Shown: positions 52,791 through 62,203, counted from the first letter of the stretch. The stretch is 64,000 bases of DNA from Gammaproteobacteria bacterium (GCA_030426355.1 JAUHYQ010000004.1:248001-312000); one strand, 5' to 3'. Notes: a model not told the origin generated them from the letters alone. Made by a program: numbers and translations.

Positions 52791-53666
52791 ATGAAGATTG
52801 CCATAGTTGGCGCGGCCTACACTGGCCTGGCCACCTTGCAGTACCTGAAAGATCATGGCCACGAACTCAGCGTGACGACGACACGCGCCGATCGCGCTGG
52901 GGAGCTGGAAAAACTGGCTGATAGAGTGGTCGTAATGAAAGGCAGCGACCGCGACAAAATGAGGTCGCTGATTGCCGGACAGGACGTCGTGTTGCTCACC
53001 ATGGCCGGCGGCATGGTGGAGCGTGATGGCAAGTTCGTTATGGATCTGGATTTGTACCGGGATGCCTACGTAGGCACGGCCCAATCCCTTGCCGATGTCA
53101 TTGATACGGCGCCGAGCGTGGGTCAGATTGTATTTACGGGGTCGTGGAGCGCCTACGGCAATGCCGGCGGCGCAGACGATGTCAATGAGGATACGCCGGC
53201 CACGCCCGGCTCACCCTTTGCGCAGGTGTTTGTGGACACCGAAAACCTCCTGTTCGGCCTGGAAACCCGAGACCGTCGTGTCTGTGTGTATCGCACCGGC
53301 ACCATATACGGCCCGCAGGTCGGCTACGTGCCGCGCGGGCTTGAGGCACAAACCGTGCCGATGGCCGGGCTGAGCGTGCCGTTCGATGGCAATGCACCCG
53401 CTGCCATTGTGCACCGTGACGACGTGGTCAAAGCCGTGGTCTTCGCAATCGAGCGCCGTTTGTCGGGTTTGTACAACCTGATAAACGATGTCAGCGAGAA
53501 GAAAGAAAGCTACTACAAAAAGATAACCGATGCCGCTGGCGTGGCACCGATTAACTGGGTTGCGCCGGGCAGCGGGCCGAAAAGCCTGTCGAACCGCAAA
53601 ATTAAAGACGCGGGCTTTGTGTTCGGCGATCCGGACGCCACTCGCGATGGCGAGAGCTTTCTGTAA
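52791..53666 (+). CDS. NAD(P)-binding epimerase/dehydratase-like protein without the YxxxK pair
   Basis: 291 residues. The Rossmann start IAIVGAAYTGLATLQYL (~3-19) gives a GxxxxG-type motif close to the extended SDR pattern. Strand 5 and the following region read QIVFTGSWSAYGNAGG (~110-126). At the place of the catalytic Tyr-x3-Lys the text is PFAQVFVDTENLL, so both residues are missing. It may be an atypical SDR that binds a nucleotide or acts as an NmrA-like sensor. An AT-rich 40-bp stretch and a GAGAAG site precede the ATG, suggesting its own promoter. Confidence 0.6.
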   Translation: MKIAIVGAAYTGLATLQYLKDHGHELSVTTTRADRAGELEKLADRVVVMKGSDRDKMRSLIAGQDVVLLTMAGGMVERDGKFVMDLDLYRDAYVGTAQSLADVIDTAPSVGQIVFTGSWSAYGNAGGADDVNEDTPATPGSPFAQVFVDTENLLFGLETRDRRVCVYRTGTIYGPQVGYVPRGLEAQTVPMAGLSVPFDGNAPAAIVHRDDVVKAVVFAIERRLSGLYNLINDVSEKKESYYKKITDAAGVAPINWVAPGSGPKSLSNRKIKDAGFVFGDPDATRDGESFL

Positions 53667-53674
53667 CGCTGCGC

Positions 53675-54775
53675 ATGGCAATCAAGCGTTTTGACGGCAA
53701 GTCAGGTCGAATCGTCGAGGTCGAATATGACTCGGCGATACTGGCGGGGAATCCCCTGGGTGACCCGTCGCTGCGCCGCTTTCATGTCTGGTTACCGCCG
53801 GGCTACGACCAGGGCCTCGGGCATGACCGCGGGAAGCGCTATCCGGTGTTGTTTGATCTGGCCGGTTACACAGGATCTGGTTTGTCCCACACCAACTGGC
53901 AGGGGTTTGACGAAAACGTTCCCGAGCGCGCCGCCCGGCTGATTCACCAGCACAAGATGACCGGTTGTGTTCTGGTATTTCCGGACTGCTTTACCGCGCT
54001 GGGCGGGAATCAGTACATCAACTCACCTGCTATCGGCGATTATGCCGACTATCTGACACGCGAATTGATTCCCTTCGTTGATCAGGAATTTCGTACGCTT
54101 GCTGACCGGGAACATCGCGGTTGTTTTGGTAAATCCTCAGGTGGCTACGGCGCAATGATTCATGGCATGCGCTATAGCCGTTATTGGGGCGCGATTGCCA
54201 ATCATTCCGGCGATGCCTATTTCGATTTTATTTACCGGTCCGACTGGCCTAATACACTGACGCAACTGGCCCGTTTCCGCGATGAAAAGCAGCGCGACGG
54301 TGAATGGCAATTGCCCGGCTCACATCGCAATGACGGCATGGACGATGGGCGTATCGCCGCCTTTCTGCAATATGCCTGGAAACGCGCACGGCTGAATCAT
54401 GACGAAATGCACTGCCTCATGAATCTCTGCATGGCCGCGAGCTACGATCCGGACCCGGACGCCCCGAACGGCTTTCGGGTGCCCTTCGATATGGATACCG
54501 GTGAATTGCTACCGGCACGTTGGCAAAACTGGCTGCGGCACGATCCCGTGCGGCTGGTCAAACGGTTGGGCAAAAATCTGCACAAACTGCGAGGCGTTTA
54601 CATGGACTGCGGGTGGCGCGATCAATACCACATCCAGTACGGCAGCCGCATGCTCGCGATGGAATTGCGCAGGCAAGGCATTGCGCATCGTTACGAGGAG
54701 TTCGACGGCACGCACTCGGGCATAGATCACCGCATGGATGTGAGTCTGCCCTACCTCACTAAAGCTCTGCGTTAA
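53675..54775 (+). CDS. Esterase of the esterase D / enterochelin esterase-like group
   Basis: 366 residues, no signal peptide. HVWLPPGYD (~32) and KRYPVLFDLAGYTGSG (~57) open the alpha/beta hydrolase fold. The nucleophile elbow is GCFGKSSGGYGAMIHG (Ser ~152). The His is expected in FDGTHSGIDHR (~345), and an Asp sits in GVYMDCGWRDQYH (~310). Relatives hydrolyse S-formylglutathione, acyl esters or siderophore esters. The gene begins 8 bp after the SDR-like gene, so the two act together. Substrate unknown. Confidence 0.75.
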   Translation: MAIKRFDGKSGRIVEVEYDSAILAGNPLGDPSLRRFHVWLPPGYDQGLGHDRGKRYPVLFDLAGYTGSGLSHTNWQGFDENVPERAARLIHQHKMTGCVLVFPDCFTALGGNQYINSPAIGDYADYLTRELIPFVDQEFRTLADREHRGCFGKSSGGYGAMIHGMRYSRYWGAIANHSGDAYFDFIYRSDWPNTLTQLARFRDEKQRDGEWQLPGSHRNDGMDDGRIAAFLQYAWKRARLNHDEMHCLMNLCMAASYDPDPDAPNGFRVPFDMDTGELLPARWQNWLRHDPVRLVKRLGKNLHKLRGVYMDCGWRDQYHIQYGSRMLAMELRRQGIAHRYEEFDGTHSGIDHRMDVSLPYLTKALR

Positions 54776-54888
54776 GTTAAATAAACGTCGGGTTGATCTC
54801 CCGTTGCTTGCCTTGAAGTGCGAGCAACGTCACACCGTCATCGCGGGGTACTCTCCATAATCTGTATTCAGTATCAAAGCCCGTATCC

Positions 54889-57084
54889 ATGAACTCGAGT
54901 ACAGAAAAAGACAAGGTTTTCGGCGACTACGCGGCGTTCCTGCATGCATTGCTGCCGCAGTCGCAAGGTTTCCTCTTCCATGATCGTCATGCCCGCCTGT
55001 TCTGGCACGACAACGCGCCTGACACCAGTCAGCTTGGCGAAGAATTTCACAGCACCCTTAATCGCATCCTGCGCCACGGTGACTTGCCCGGCGACGCTGC
55101 ACGTATTCCGCTGCGAGATTCGGTGGCCTACCTTATTCGCTTAGTCAGCGACAAAGGCAAGACGCTGGGTGTGCTGACGGCATTGGTTGATCGTGATGTA
55201 GGCACAATGCCGCACCAGTTTTGCTCCAACCTGCTTAAACCAGCGCGTCGCAGCATGGAACGCGAACTGAGCCTGCGGGTTCATTTACTGGATGCCAACC
55301 GCATCATCAGTGACCACGACAGCGAACACGAGTTGCTTAAAACCATCGGTGAAATTGCGCGGTCCAACGCGAATTGCGAAACGGCGCTGCGCGACATTCT
55401 GCAACTCACGGTTCAGCAACTGGCTCTGGACGGCGCGGTGGTCTACTCACCGATACACGACTTGAGTATTTCAATCGGTGCAAGCCCCGTGGAGTTTACC
55501 GAGGCCGAACTGCTTTATGACAGTTTGTTGGATCTGGTGGATGCTGCCGATGGCGATATGTCACAAGCCATGCAAAATCGTCCCGAACCGGATTCTCGCG
55601 AACGTGCGCGTTGCTGGCCGATATTGGAGGACGGCAAGGTCCTTGCCGGCGTGATGGTTCTTTCGCGCCCGGCCAATGTTGCCAAGCTGTGTTCGCGTTC
55701 CACCAGCATCGCCGGGTTTATTGCCTCAACCATCGAAAATCTACTGGAACGCTCGTTCGATGCCGTTACCGGGCTGATGACCTGGCCGGGATTCGAACAG
55801 GCCCTGATGGCCGCGCGTGACAGGCAGCACGACGATTGCACGGTGCTGTATCTGGACATGGATCAGTTGCATGTGCTTAACGATGCGCTCGGCAGGGACA
55901 TCGGGGACCGCGCGCTGCGCGAGCTGGGGCTTATTTTGCGCGGAGTTCTTAAAGGCCAGCCCGTGACACGCGTAACCAGCGACAGCTTTGCCGCCTTGTT
56001 GCTTGACACTTCATTAGAGGATGCTAAGGAACTCGGCACCGAAATTTGTCGGCGCTTGCAGGATCTGGAATTCACCGCTGAAGGCCAGAGCTTCAGACCC
56101 TCCGCGAGTATCGGCATCGCGCCATTGGGTTGCGAAGGCACGGCGGCAAGCAGTTTACTGGTGCCGGCGCAGATTGCCTGTCAGGCCGCCAAGGATCGCG
56201 GCCGCAGTCGTGTCGAAACCTATGAGATGACCGACCATAGCATCATTCGCCGCATGGATGACCTCAACCAGGTGGGCTCCATTCGCAGTGCGATCGAGGG
56301 TGGTCGTCTGGTGCTCTTTGCACAACCGATCCGGTATATAGCCGGGGAACGCGCGGTTGCTTATCACGAGTTACTGGTTCGGATGTTGAACACAGCCGGC
56401 CAGCCGGTCCCGCCATCCGAATTTATGGGCGCAGCGGAACGCTATCAGCTAATGCAGGAACTGGATCGCTGGGTCGTTAACAAGGCGATCAATACGCTGG
56501 CCGAAGAGTTGCACGATTGCATGGGCAGGCCTATACGTTTCGCGATTAACTTGTCCGGGCAAAGTTTAGGATCCGAGAAGTTTCTTGCCTATATCAAGCA
56601 GGAGCTGGCGCGCACCGGGCTGGATCCCAGCCGACTGTGTCTGGAAATTACCGAGACGGTAGCGGTCAGCAATCTCAAGAAGGCTCAGGTTTTCATTCGC
56701 GAATTGCGGGAACTGGGGTGCCAGTTTTCGCTGGATGATTTCGGGACAGGGCTCAGTTCCTTTGCTTATCTGAAAATGTTCCAGATAGACAAGCTGAAAA
56801 TTGACGGCAGTTTTGTTCAGGATATCTGTGAGAATGAAGTTTCCCGATCCATGGTGTCGGCGATTGCCGAAATCGCCCGGGTAATGGGAATCGAGACGGT
56901 CGCTGAATACGTGCAGAGCGAAGACATACTGACGGCCGTTGGCGAGATCGGCGTGGACTGGGCGCAGGGTTACCATGTCGGCGAACCTATCCGCTTGCGC
57001 GATCTGTTTGAGAATTCCACGATCGTGGACAAGGCCGATCTGGCCGATGTAGACCCTTCACTGATCGAAAAATTGCCGGCCTGA
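54889..57084 (+). CDS. GGDEF/EAL-domain signalling protein with degenerate GGDEF
   Basis: 731 residues, soluble. Residues ~130-285 look like a GAF-type sensor (DGAVVYSPIHDLSISIG). The GGDEF domain (~290-455) keeps LYLDMDQLHVLNDALG but its signature is TSDSF near 363-367, so it should not make c-di-GMP. The EAL domain (~475-720) has ELLVR at ~494 with the metal and substrate residues: INLSGQSLGS, CLEITETVA, SLDDFGTGLSSFAYLK, KLKIDGSFV and ETVAEYVQ. It should therefore degrade c-di-GMP. It separates the esterase and second UbiD genes, so it may tie this cluster to surface or biofilm state. Confidence 0.88.
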   Translation: MNSSTEKDKVFGDYAAFLHALLPQSQGFLFHDRHARLFWHDNAPDTSQLGEEFHSTLNRILRHGDLPGDAARIPLRDSVAYLIRLVSDKGKTLGVLTALVDRDVGTMPHQFCSNLLKPARRSMERELSLRVHLLDANRIISDHDSEHELLKTIGEIARSNANCETALRDILQLTVQQLALDGAVVYSPIHDLSISIGASPVEFTEAELLYDSLLDLVDAADGDMSQAMQNRPEPDSRERARCWPILEDGKVLAGVMVLSRPANVAKLCSRSTSIAGFIASTIENLLERSFDAVTGLMTWPGFEQALMAARDRQHDDCTVLYLDMDQLHVLNDALGRDIGDRALRELGLILRGVLKGQPVTRVTSDSFAALLLDTSLEDAKELGTEICRRLQDLEFTAEGQSFRPSASIGIAPLGCEGTAASSLLVPAQIACQAAKDRGRSRVETYEMTDHSIIRRMDDLNQVGSIRSAIEGGRLVLFAQPIRYIAGERAVAYHELLVRMLNTAGQPVPPSEFMGAAERYQLMQELDRWVVNKAINTLAEELHDCMGRPIRFAINLSGQSLGSEKFLAYIKQELARTGLDPSRLCLEITETVAVSNLKKAQVFIRELRELGCQFSLDDFGTGLSSFAYLKMFQIDKLKIDGSFVQDICENEVSRSMVSAIAEIARVMGIETVAEYVQSEDILTAVGEIGVDWAQGYHVGEPIRLRDLFENSTIVDKADLADVDPSLIEKLPA

Positions 57085-57162
57085 AGCGGGCGCGCGACTA
57101 AGGCCCTTCAACGTGACCACTGCCTGCTTGCCAGTTTCGGCCGCGGGCGTTAGCCTCGCGCC

Positions 57163-57468
57163 ATGCAACAACAATCCAACAACGATTGGCGGGACCGGTG
57201 TCGCGCGCTGGGACTCGACATACAGGAAGTCAAAGCAGTCTCCCGGCGCTACGATATGTACCGATCCTATACCGATGCGCAGGGTGGTGACACGCTAAGC
57301 CTCGAGCGCTGGTACAAGTGGTATCGGATAGAAAAACTCTCCGAGGGGCATGCTCTGCTGACGCCTCCGGAACAGGCCTGTTCGGTCGGGCCTGATGCCG
57401 GCAGCAGCGGCCCAGTGGTCAGCGAATCGGATTTTCTCCAACTTTTGCGTGCCTACAGGCAGACTTGA
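57163..57468 (+). CDS. Small uncharacterised protein
   Basis: 101 residues, no signal peptide or helix in the membrane. Rich in Arg, Tyr and Trp in the first half (RYDMYRSYTDAQ, LERWYKWYRIEKLSEGH), with a helical C-terminus (SESDFLQLLRAYRQ). No family recognised. Lying 23 bp before the TTG start of the second UbiD gene, it is probably co-transcribed with it. No clear ribosome site precedes its ATG, so its translation is less sure. Confidence 0.45.
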   Translation: MQQQSNNDWRDRCRALGLDIQEVKAVSRRYDMYRSYTDAQGGDTLSLERWYKWYRIEKLSEGHALLTPPEQACSVGPDAGSSGPVVSESDFLQLLRAYRQT

Positions 57469-57491
57469 GCCTGATTTTACGGAGAACCAAC

Positions 57492-58901
57492 TTGCAAGAT
57501 TCATCACCCTACGACCTGCGCTCCTTTCTATCAGCGCTGGATGCGAACGGCGAACTGGTCAGGATCCATCGGAAGGTCGATGCGCGTTTCGAATTGCCTG
57601 CCCTGCTGGAACAATTGGAGCGGGCCGGTAAAGCTTATATCGTTGAAAATATTAAAGGCCGAGATTTTCCGCTGGTGGGCGGTTTGCTCAGCAGCGCGCG
57701 CCGGATGGGCTTGTCGGTGGGCCAGTCCGCCGGCCCTGACTACGATCACCGCGCTCATGCGCGCGTCTACGGAGAGGCTCTGCAGCACCCGAGAACTCCC
57801 GTAGAAGTGTCTTCCGCACCTGTAAAGGACGTGATCCTGACCGGCGACGACATCGATCTCGGGAAGCTGCCGGTGCCCACTTTTTTTGAGTTGGACAGTG
57901 GCCCCTTTATAACCGGAGCCGTCGGCCTTAGTCGGGACCCCGAAGACGGTCACCTGAACATGGGTTTTTACCGCGGTCTGATTACCGGCAAGGACACAGT
58001 GGTCGTCAATGCCAGTTCCTTGAGCGATTTGCGACGCATTTATGCCGCAGCTGAAGCCTCGGGCGAGCCGATGCCCATTGCGCTGGCGATTGGTGCCCCG
58101 CCCGCCGTTCTGATGTGTGCGTCGGGCAAAACGCCACCCGGGGTTTCCGAGCTGGATATTGCCGGCGGTTTGCAGGGCGGGCCAGTCAGGCTGATCAAAT
58201 GCGAAACCAGTGATTTGCGGGTGCCGGCGGATGCCGAAATCATCATCGAAGGCGTGGTTGAGCCAAACAACAAGATCGAAAACACACTTGGCGAATTCGC
58301 CGGCCAGTACGGACCAGAGACTGCGCCCGTGACCCGTGTCACGGCCATCACTCATCGCAAAAATGCGATGTACTACTCCATCATGGCCGGACGCAATCCC
58401 GAGCACAACACCATTGGTGCCGTATCAACATACGGCATGCAACGCATCATTGCTGACAATCTGCGGCAGCAGTTTCCGAATATTCACGATATTAATGTTG
58501 CTTGCGAACCGCGCCTGGGGGCGATGCTGCATATCTTTATTTCCATTGCAAAGACCAGCGATGCAGAGCCGCGCAAACTGCTCGATGCGGCATTTGGTGC
58601 AACCGCGGGTATATTCCCGGTTAGCATGATCACCAAGCGTATTGTTGTCGTTGACAGCGATGTAGATGTGTTCAACCTTGAAGAAGTCGAGTGGGCTACC
58701 TGGACGCGCCTGTCAGGTGCCGAAAAGATCCTCATTAAGCCCAACGTGAAAAGCTGGGAGCTGGAGCGCTGTGTTAATGATGATATGGAGTCCGTACGCG
58801 TCGGTATTGATGCCACCATGGACATGGATGCCGTGGATAAACTGCTTAAACCCGTTATTCCCGGCAGCGAAACGGTAAAGCTGGAGGATTACCTTGATTG
58901 A
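57492..58901 (+). CDS. UbiD-family prFMN-dependent decarboxylase (second copy)
   Basis: About 469 residues from a TTG at 57492, chosen because GGAG stands 8 bases before it; a TTG at 57465 overlaps the previous gene. The family marks are DLRSFLSALDANGELVRIHR, GHLNMGFYRGLITGKDTVVV (~165), ELDIAGGLQGGPVRLIKCET (~220) and IENTLGEFAGQYGPE (~270), with Glu at both catalytic positions. It differs much from the 50480 copy, so the two likely act on different substrates or steps. Its stop overlaps the next gene's TTG start by 8 bp. UbiX is absent nearby. Confidence 0.85.
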   Translation: MQDSSPYDLRSFLSALDANGELVRIHRKVDARFELPALLEQLERAGKAYIVENIKGRDFPLVGGLLSSARRMGLSVGQSAGPDYDHRAHARVYGEALQHPRTPVEVSSAPVKDVILTGDDIDLGKLPVPTFFELDSGPFITGAVGLSRDPEDGHLNMGFYRGLITGKDTVVVNASSLSDLRRIYAAAEASGEPMPIALAIGAPPAVLMCASGKTPPGVSELDIAGGLQGGPVRLIKCETSDLRVPADAEIIIEGVVEPNNKIENTLGEFAGQYGPETAPVTRVTAITHRKNAMYYSIMAGRNPEHNTIGAVSTYGMQRIIADNLRQQFPNIHDINVACEPRLGAMLHIFISIAKTSDAEPRKLLDAAFGATAGIFPVSMITKRIVVVDSDVDVFNLEEVEWATWTRLSGAEKILIKPNVKSWELERCVNDDMESVRVGIDATMDMDAVDKLLKPVIPGSETVKLEDYLD

Positions 58902-59955
58902 CCCTTATATTGCCGTTGCCTTGCAGACCACCGTGCGTCACGTAACTCACCGTGACGAGGTGATCGTTAACCTCAACCATATTGGCAGCATGATCGATCT
59001 GGTTACTCATATCTGTTCGCTCGAATTGCCAGTGCGGCTGATCTGCCTGGGCGAAGGTGCCATCCAGGGATTTGTTGACGAAATCATCAACATGAGCCCA
59101 CCGGAATATGCCGAGAAGATGGCCACGACCCTGCCGGGGCCCGAAACCGATTTTCTTGCGGCGAAGGCAAAAGAAAAAGGCTGTTTCATCATGGGGCAGC
59201 TAAAGGTGAACCTGCCCGAATACCCGGAGCGGTTTTTTAACGCAATATTTATTCTCGATCCGAACGGTGAGCTGATCTACACGCATTACAAGAACATCGT
59301 GCTGTTCGTGGAGCACTCAACTACGCCTCACGATGTTTATGATCAATGGGTTGCGCAACACGGTGACGGACTGGACGCCTTTTTTCCCGTTGCGAAGACG
59401 GAAATCGGTAATATCGCCGGCAGTGTTGGTGTTGAAGGCGCCTTCCCCGAGTGCTACCGCGCGTTTGCACTGAATGGCGCTGAAATTTTCTACCGTGCTT
59501 CGCTGCCCGAGCCGTGGGTATCGCGTGGCATATTCGAGCTTCAGAACCGGGCGCGCGCGGTGGACAATACCGCGTACATGGTGGCACCCAATACCGGCTC
59601 GCTGATCATGCCGAATCCCGACTACCCGGCGCCCACGGTTATCGGCGGTGCGTTAGGCGGCCGCTCATCAATTGTTGATTACAAAGGTCACGTGCTGGCC
59701 AGCAACCAGATTGTCGACGATTGTTACGTGGCCGCAGAAATCAACATCGAGGCATTGCGCCACTACCGCGAGCAGGCCAAGTTTCAGAACTGGATACCTT
59801 ACCTTCGATCGGAGATTTTCAGGCACATGTTTGATGAGCCGATCTGGCCCAAAAATCTGCCCAACATGAAGCATGAAGATGCCGAAGTCGTTTTTCGGGA
59901 GTCGGTTGAGAAGTTGCAAAAGCGCGGGACGTACACTCCTAAATCGACAACTTAG
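58894..59955 (+). CDS. Nitrilase-superfamily protein lacking the catalytic cysteine
   Basis: 353 residues from a TTG at 58894, GGAG upstream, overlapping the UbiD stop. It aligns along its length with the 60141-61289 protein and with amidase-type nitrilases. Catalytic Glu (VRLICLGEGAIQG, ~52) and Lys (IYTHYKNIVLF, ~130) remain. The nucleophile Cys position (ICAEGSFPE in the paralogue) reads VGVEGAFPE here, with Gly179 in place of Cys. It is thus unlikely to be an amidase. It may be a regulatory or structural partner of an active nitrilase or a binding protein. The codons run cleanly, so it is not a decaying gene. Confidence 0.75.
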   Translation: MIDPYIAVALQTTVRHVTHRDEVIVNLNHIGSMIDLVTHICSLELPVRLICLGEGAIQGFVDEIINMSPPEYAEKMATTLPGPETDFLAAKAKEKGCFIMGQLKVNLPEYPERFFNAIFILDPNGELIYTHYKNIVLFVEHSTTPHDVYDQWVAQHGDGLDAFFPVAKTEIGNIAGSVGVEGAFPECYRAFALNGAEIFYRASLPEPWVSRGIFELQNRARAVDNTAYMVAPNTGSLIMPNPDYPAPTVIGGALGGRSSIVDYKGHVLASNQIVDDCYVAAEINIEALRHYREQAKFQNWIPYLRSEIFRHMFDEPIWPKNLPNMKHEDAEVVFRESVEKLQKRGTYTPKSTT

Positions 59956-59976
59956 CTAACGGCTGCTGACTCTCCC

Positions 59977-60125
59977 GACGAATCCCCTTTCTCGCTCAGA
60001 CATGCTTCGCAAACTCGCTCGAAAGGGGATCGTCTGCGAGCCAGCTGCCGACTGGGCCGGGTTGCCGTTGAGGCGAGTCGGAGCGCAGCGACCGAGCCGA
60101 GAGGGTAATCCGGCCCGGGCGGCAG
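59977..60125. repeat. Nested inverted repeats between convergent nitrilase genes
   Basis: Two hairpins can form. The first has arms 59977-59991 and 60021-60034 (GAAAGGGGAT core, one bulge). The second has arms 60045-60060 and 60110-60125 (CTGCCGACTGGGCCGG against CCGGCCCGGGCGGCAG, two mismatches). They fill the 185-bp space between two facing genes and have no long T-run. Role as bidirectional transcription end or REP-like element is inferred. Confidence 0.6.
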
Positions 60126-60140
60126 CGTGGACACAGCCGA

Positions 60141-61289
60141 CTACTTATCGCGAGCTTGCGCTTTGTCGATCCGCGCCTGAACATTCGACGAAATCTTGTA
60201 AGGCTTCCAGTCTCGCGACGGCATGTAGACGCCCCACTCCACCATCTTGTTGACCTGATGCTTCACCAGCTCTTTCTGGTCGGCCTCGTCGAAGGGCGGA
60301 TCGTCCATGCACAGGTTACGCGGATACACGCCACCTTTTGCCATCATGGCATCGTATATAACCTTGTACTCTTCGGCGCGAATGTCCTTCACCAGGTTCT
60401 GCCACTGGCCGCGGATGCGGAAATCACGCAGCGCCTCGACATCCACGATGCCGCTGATCATGGTCTCACCACCGCCGAGGTACTGCGATATCACGTTGCC
60501 GCGGTAATCAATGATCTGGCTCTTACCGCATGAAAGCACATGGTCGGGCATGCCCGGCAGCGATATCTCGCCAATGTTGGGTGCGATGACATAGCAGGTA
60601 TTGAATATCGCGTGCGATTTATTCTGCATTTCAGACATGCCGTTGCCCATCCAGGGCTCGGGGTACTGGGTGCGCCAGAGGACTTCTGCACCGTTCATTG
60701 CCAGCCCGCGTGCGGCCTCCGGGAAACTGCCTTCGGCGCAAATCAGCGTGCCAATGTTACCGATCTCGGTTCTGACAACCGGCCACAAAGCCTGATGCAG
60801 TTTGATGGGATCGTCACCGTATTTCTCCAGATAGTGATCCCATATATCGCTCGGGGCCACGTTGGGTTCGTATTGATAGAAAGCGGTTTTGTAATGCTTA
60901 TGGATCAACTCCCCCTGTGGCGAAATCACAAAAGCGATATTAAAAATCTTGTTCTCCATGAATTCCGGGTCTTTTGCGACCATGGAGGCCACCAGATAGG
61001 TGTTGGTTTGTCGAGCGATATCCCCCAGTGCGCGCATTTCCGGGCCATCGATTTCCGGCACGATGGTGTCGTAGATACGTTGGTGTGCATCTCCACCACC
61101 GAGCGCCCAGCCGCCGATGCCGCCTTCGGAAACAGCGACCAGACGCACCGGCAAATCCAGGTTCCCGGTCCAGACGCTGAAGCCGATCGCGGTCGCCAGG
61201 CGCTCAATGTCCCGCATGTAATCGTCGCGGGCGATAGCCATAGTCGACTTGTTCTGAATGCCCACGGCCGAATAGCGAAGTTCTGTCAT
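60141..61289 (-). CDS. Nitrilase-superfamily amidase with intact catalytic triad
   Basis: 382 residues from the ATG at 61289, which has AGAGG 9 bases upstream; a longer reading to 61322 lacks one. Catalytic Glu (LVAVSEGGIGGWALG, ~60), Lys (LIHKHYKTAFYQ, ~135) and Cys (TLICAEGSFPEAARG, ~190) are present. Size and the segment PEPWMGNGMSEMQNKSHAI resemble the aliphatic amidase/formamidase branch. It should hydrolyse an amide to acid and ammonia in the cytoplasm. It is transcribed opposite to the neighbouring cluster, facing the Cys-less paralogue, and is divergent from the 61501 gene. Confidence 0.85.
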   Translation of the reverse strand: MTELRYSAVGIQNKSTMAIARDDYMRDIERLATAIGFSVWTGNLDLPVRLVAVSEGGIGGWALGGGDAHQRIYDTIVPEIDGPEMRALGDIARQTNTYLVASMVAKDPEFMENKIFNIAFVISPQGELIHKHYKTAFYQYEPNVAPSDIWDHYLEKYGDDPIKLHQALWPVVRTEIGNIGTLICAEGSFPEAARGLAMNGAEVLWRTQYPEPWMGNGMSEMQNKSHAIFNTCYVIAPNIGEISLPGMPDHVLSCGKSQIIDYRGNVISQYLGGGETMISGIVDVEALRDFRIRGQWQNLVKDIRAEEYKVIYDAMMAKGGVYPRNLCMDDPPFDEADQKELVKHQVNKMVEWGVYMPSRDWKPYKISSNVQARIDKAQARDK

Positions 61290-61500
61290 TGCCTCTGGCT
61301 CCGTTAGTATTGAGTTACGCAATCATAGCGGTCCGCCCGCATTAAGCCAGCGGTACTGATGGGTTACATGCAAACGGCCAAATCCGCCGAACCATGCTGC
61401 GGACATCTGTACAGCCATGGCTCAACAGAGTAAGTTTAAGCGCGCGGGCTGCGTTAGTATCCCGACGCAACAAGCGAGCCAGCAAAAGGAGAACTAAGGA

Positions 61501-62133
61501 ATGGCTGAAAAACGCGATGACAACTATTCTGGTGTCTGGGACGGTCGTCTCGGCTTTGGGAAGAAATCAGCGCTGGTGGTCATTGACCTGCTGCAGGGCT
61601 ATACCACTGAAGGCTCCCCACTGTTCGCTCCGGGCGTGGTTGATGCCTGCAATGAGATGCCGGAATTGCTGGATGCTGCCCGATCAGCCGGCATCGATAT
61701 TTTCCACACGCAGGTGCGTTACAACGAGCATAATTTTATTGACGGTGGCATCTGGATTAAAAAGGCACCCGTTCTGAAATGCCTGGTTGAAAGCAACCCA
61801 CTCGCGCATTTCGATAAACGCGTTCTTCCGGGCGATGGCGAAACCATTATTACCAAGCAATACGCCAGTGTCTTTTTCGGCACCAGCTTCGCCGCGACAC
61901 TGACCGCCGCCGGTATCGATACGCTTATCATTACCGGGTGCACGACCTCAGGGTGCATTCGGGCAACGGCCGTGGATTGCGTGCAAAACGGTTTTCGCCC
62001 GATTTGCGTGCGAGAATGTATTGGTGACCGTCACAACGATCCGCATGAAGCGAATTTGTTTGACATCAATGCCAAGTACGGCGACGTGATCAGTAAAGCC
62101 GAATGTCTGGAATACCTGAAAGGATTGGGCTGA
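61501..62133 (+). CDS. Isochorismatase-family hydrolase, N-carbamoylsarcosine amidase-like
   Basis: 210 residues, with AAGGAG 12 bases before the ATG. The start GVWDGRLGFGKKSALVVIDL (~9-28) and the segment KQYASVFFGTSFAATLTAAG (~118-137) are typical of N-carbamoylsarcosine or maleamate amidohydrolases. The triad is Asp in VVIDLLQGY, Lys in WIKKAPVL and Cys in GCTTSGCIRATA (~157). It should cleave an amide or carbamoyl group, releasing ammonia, in a nitrogen-compound breakdown pathway. The actual substrate is not known. It is read in the same direction as the deacetylase gene after it. Confidence 0.85.
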   Translation: MAEKRDDNYSGVWDGRLGFGKKSALVVIDLLQGYTTEGSPLFAPGVVDACNEMPELLDAARSAGIDIFHTQVRYNEHNFIDGGIWIKKAPVLKCLVESNPLAHFDKRVLPGDGETIITKQYASVFFGTSFAATLTAAGIDTLIITGCTTSGCIRATAVDCVQNGFRPICVRECIGDRHNDPHEANLFDINAKYGDVISKAECLEYLKGLG

Positions 62134-62203
62134 CATTAATTGATTTTCAGTCAGTCTCTGTAATTAATCGAACCATCAAGTTAGCCCGAGGGGAGTAGAA
62201 CCA

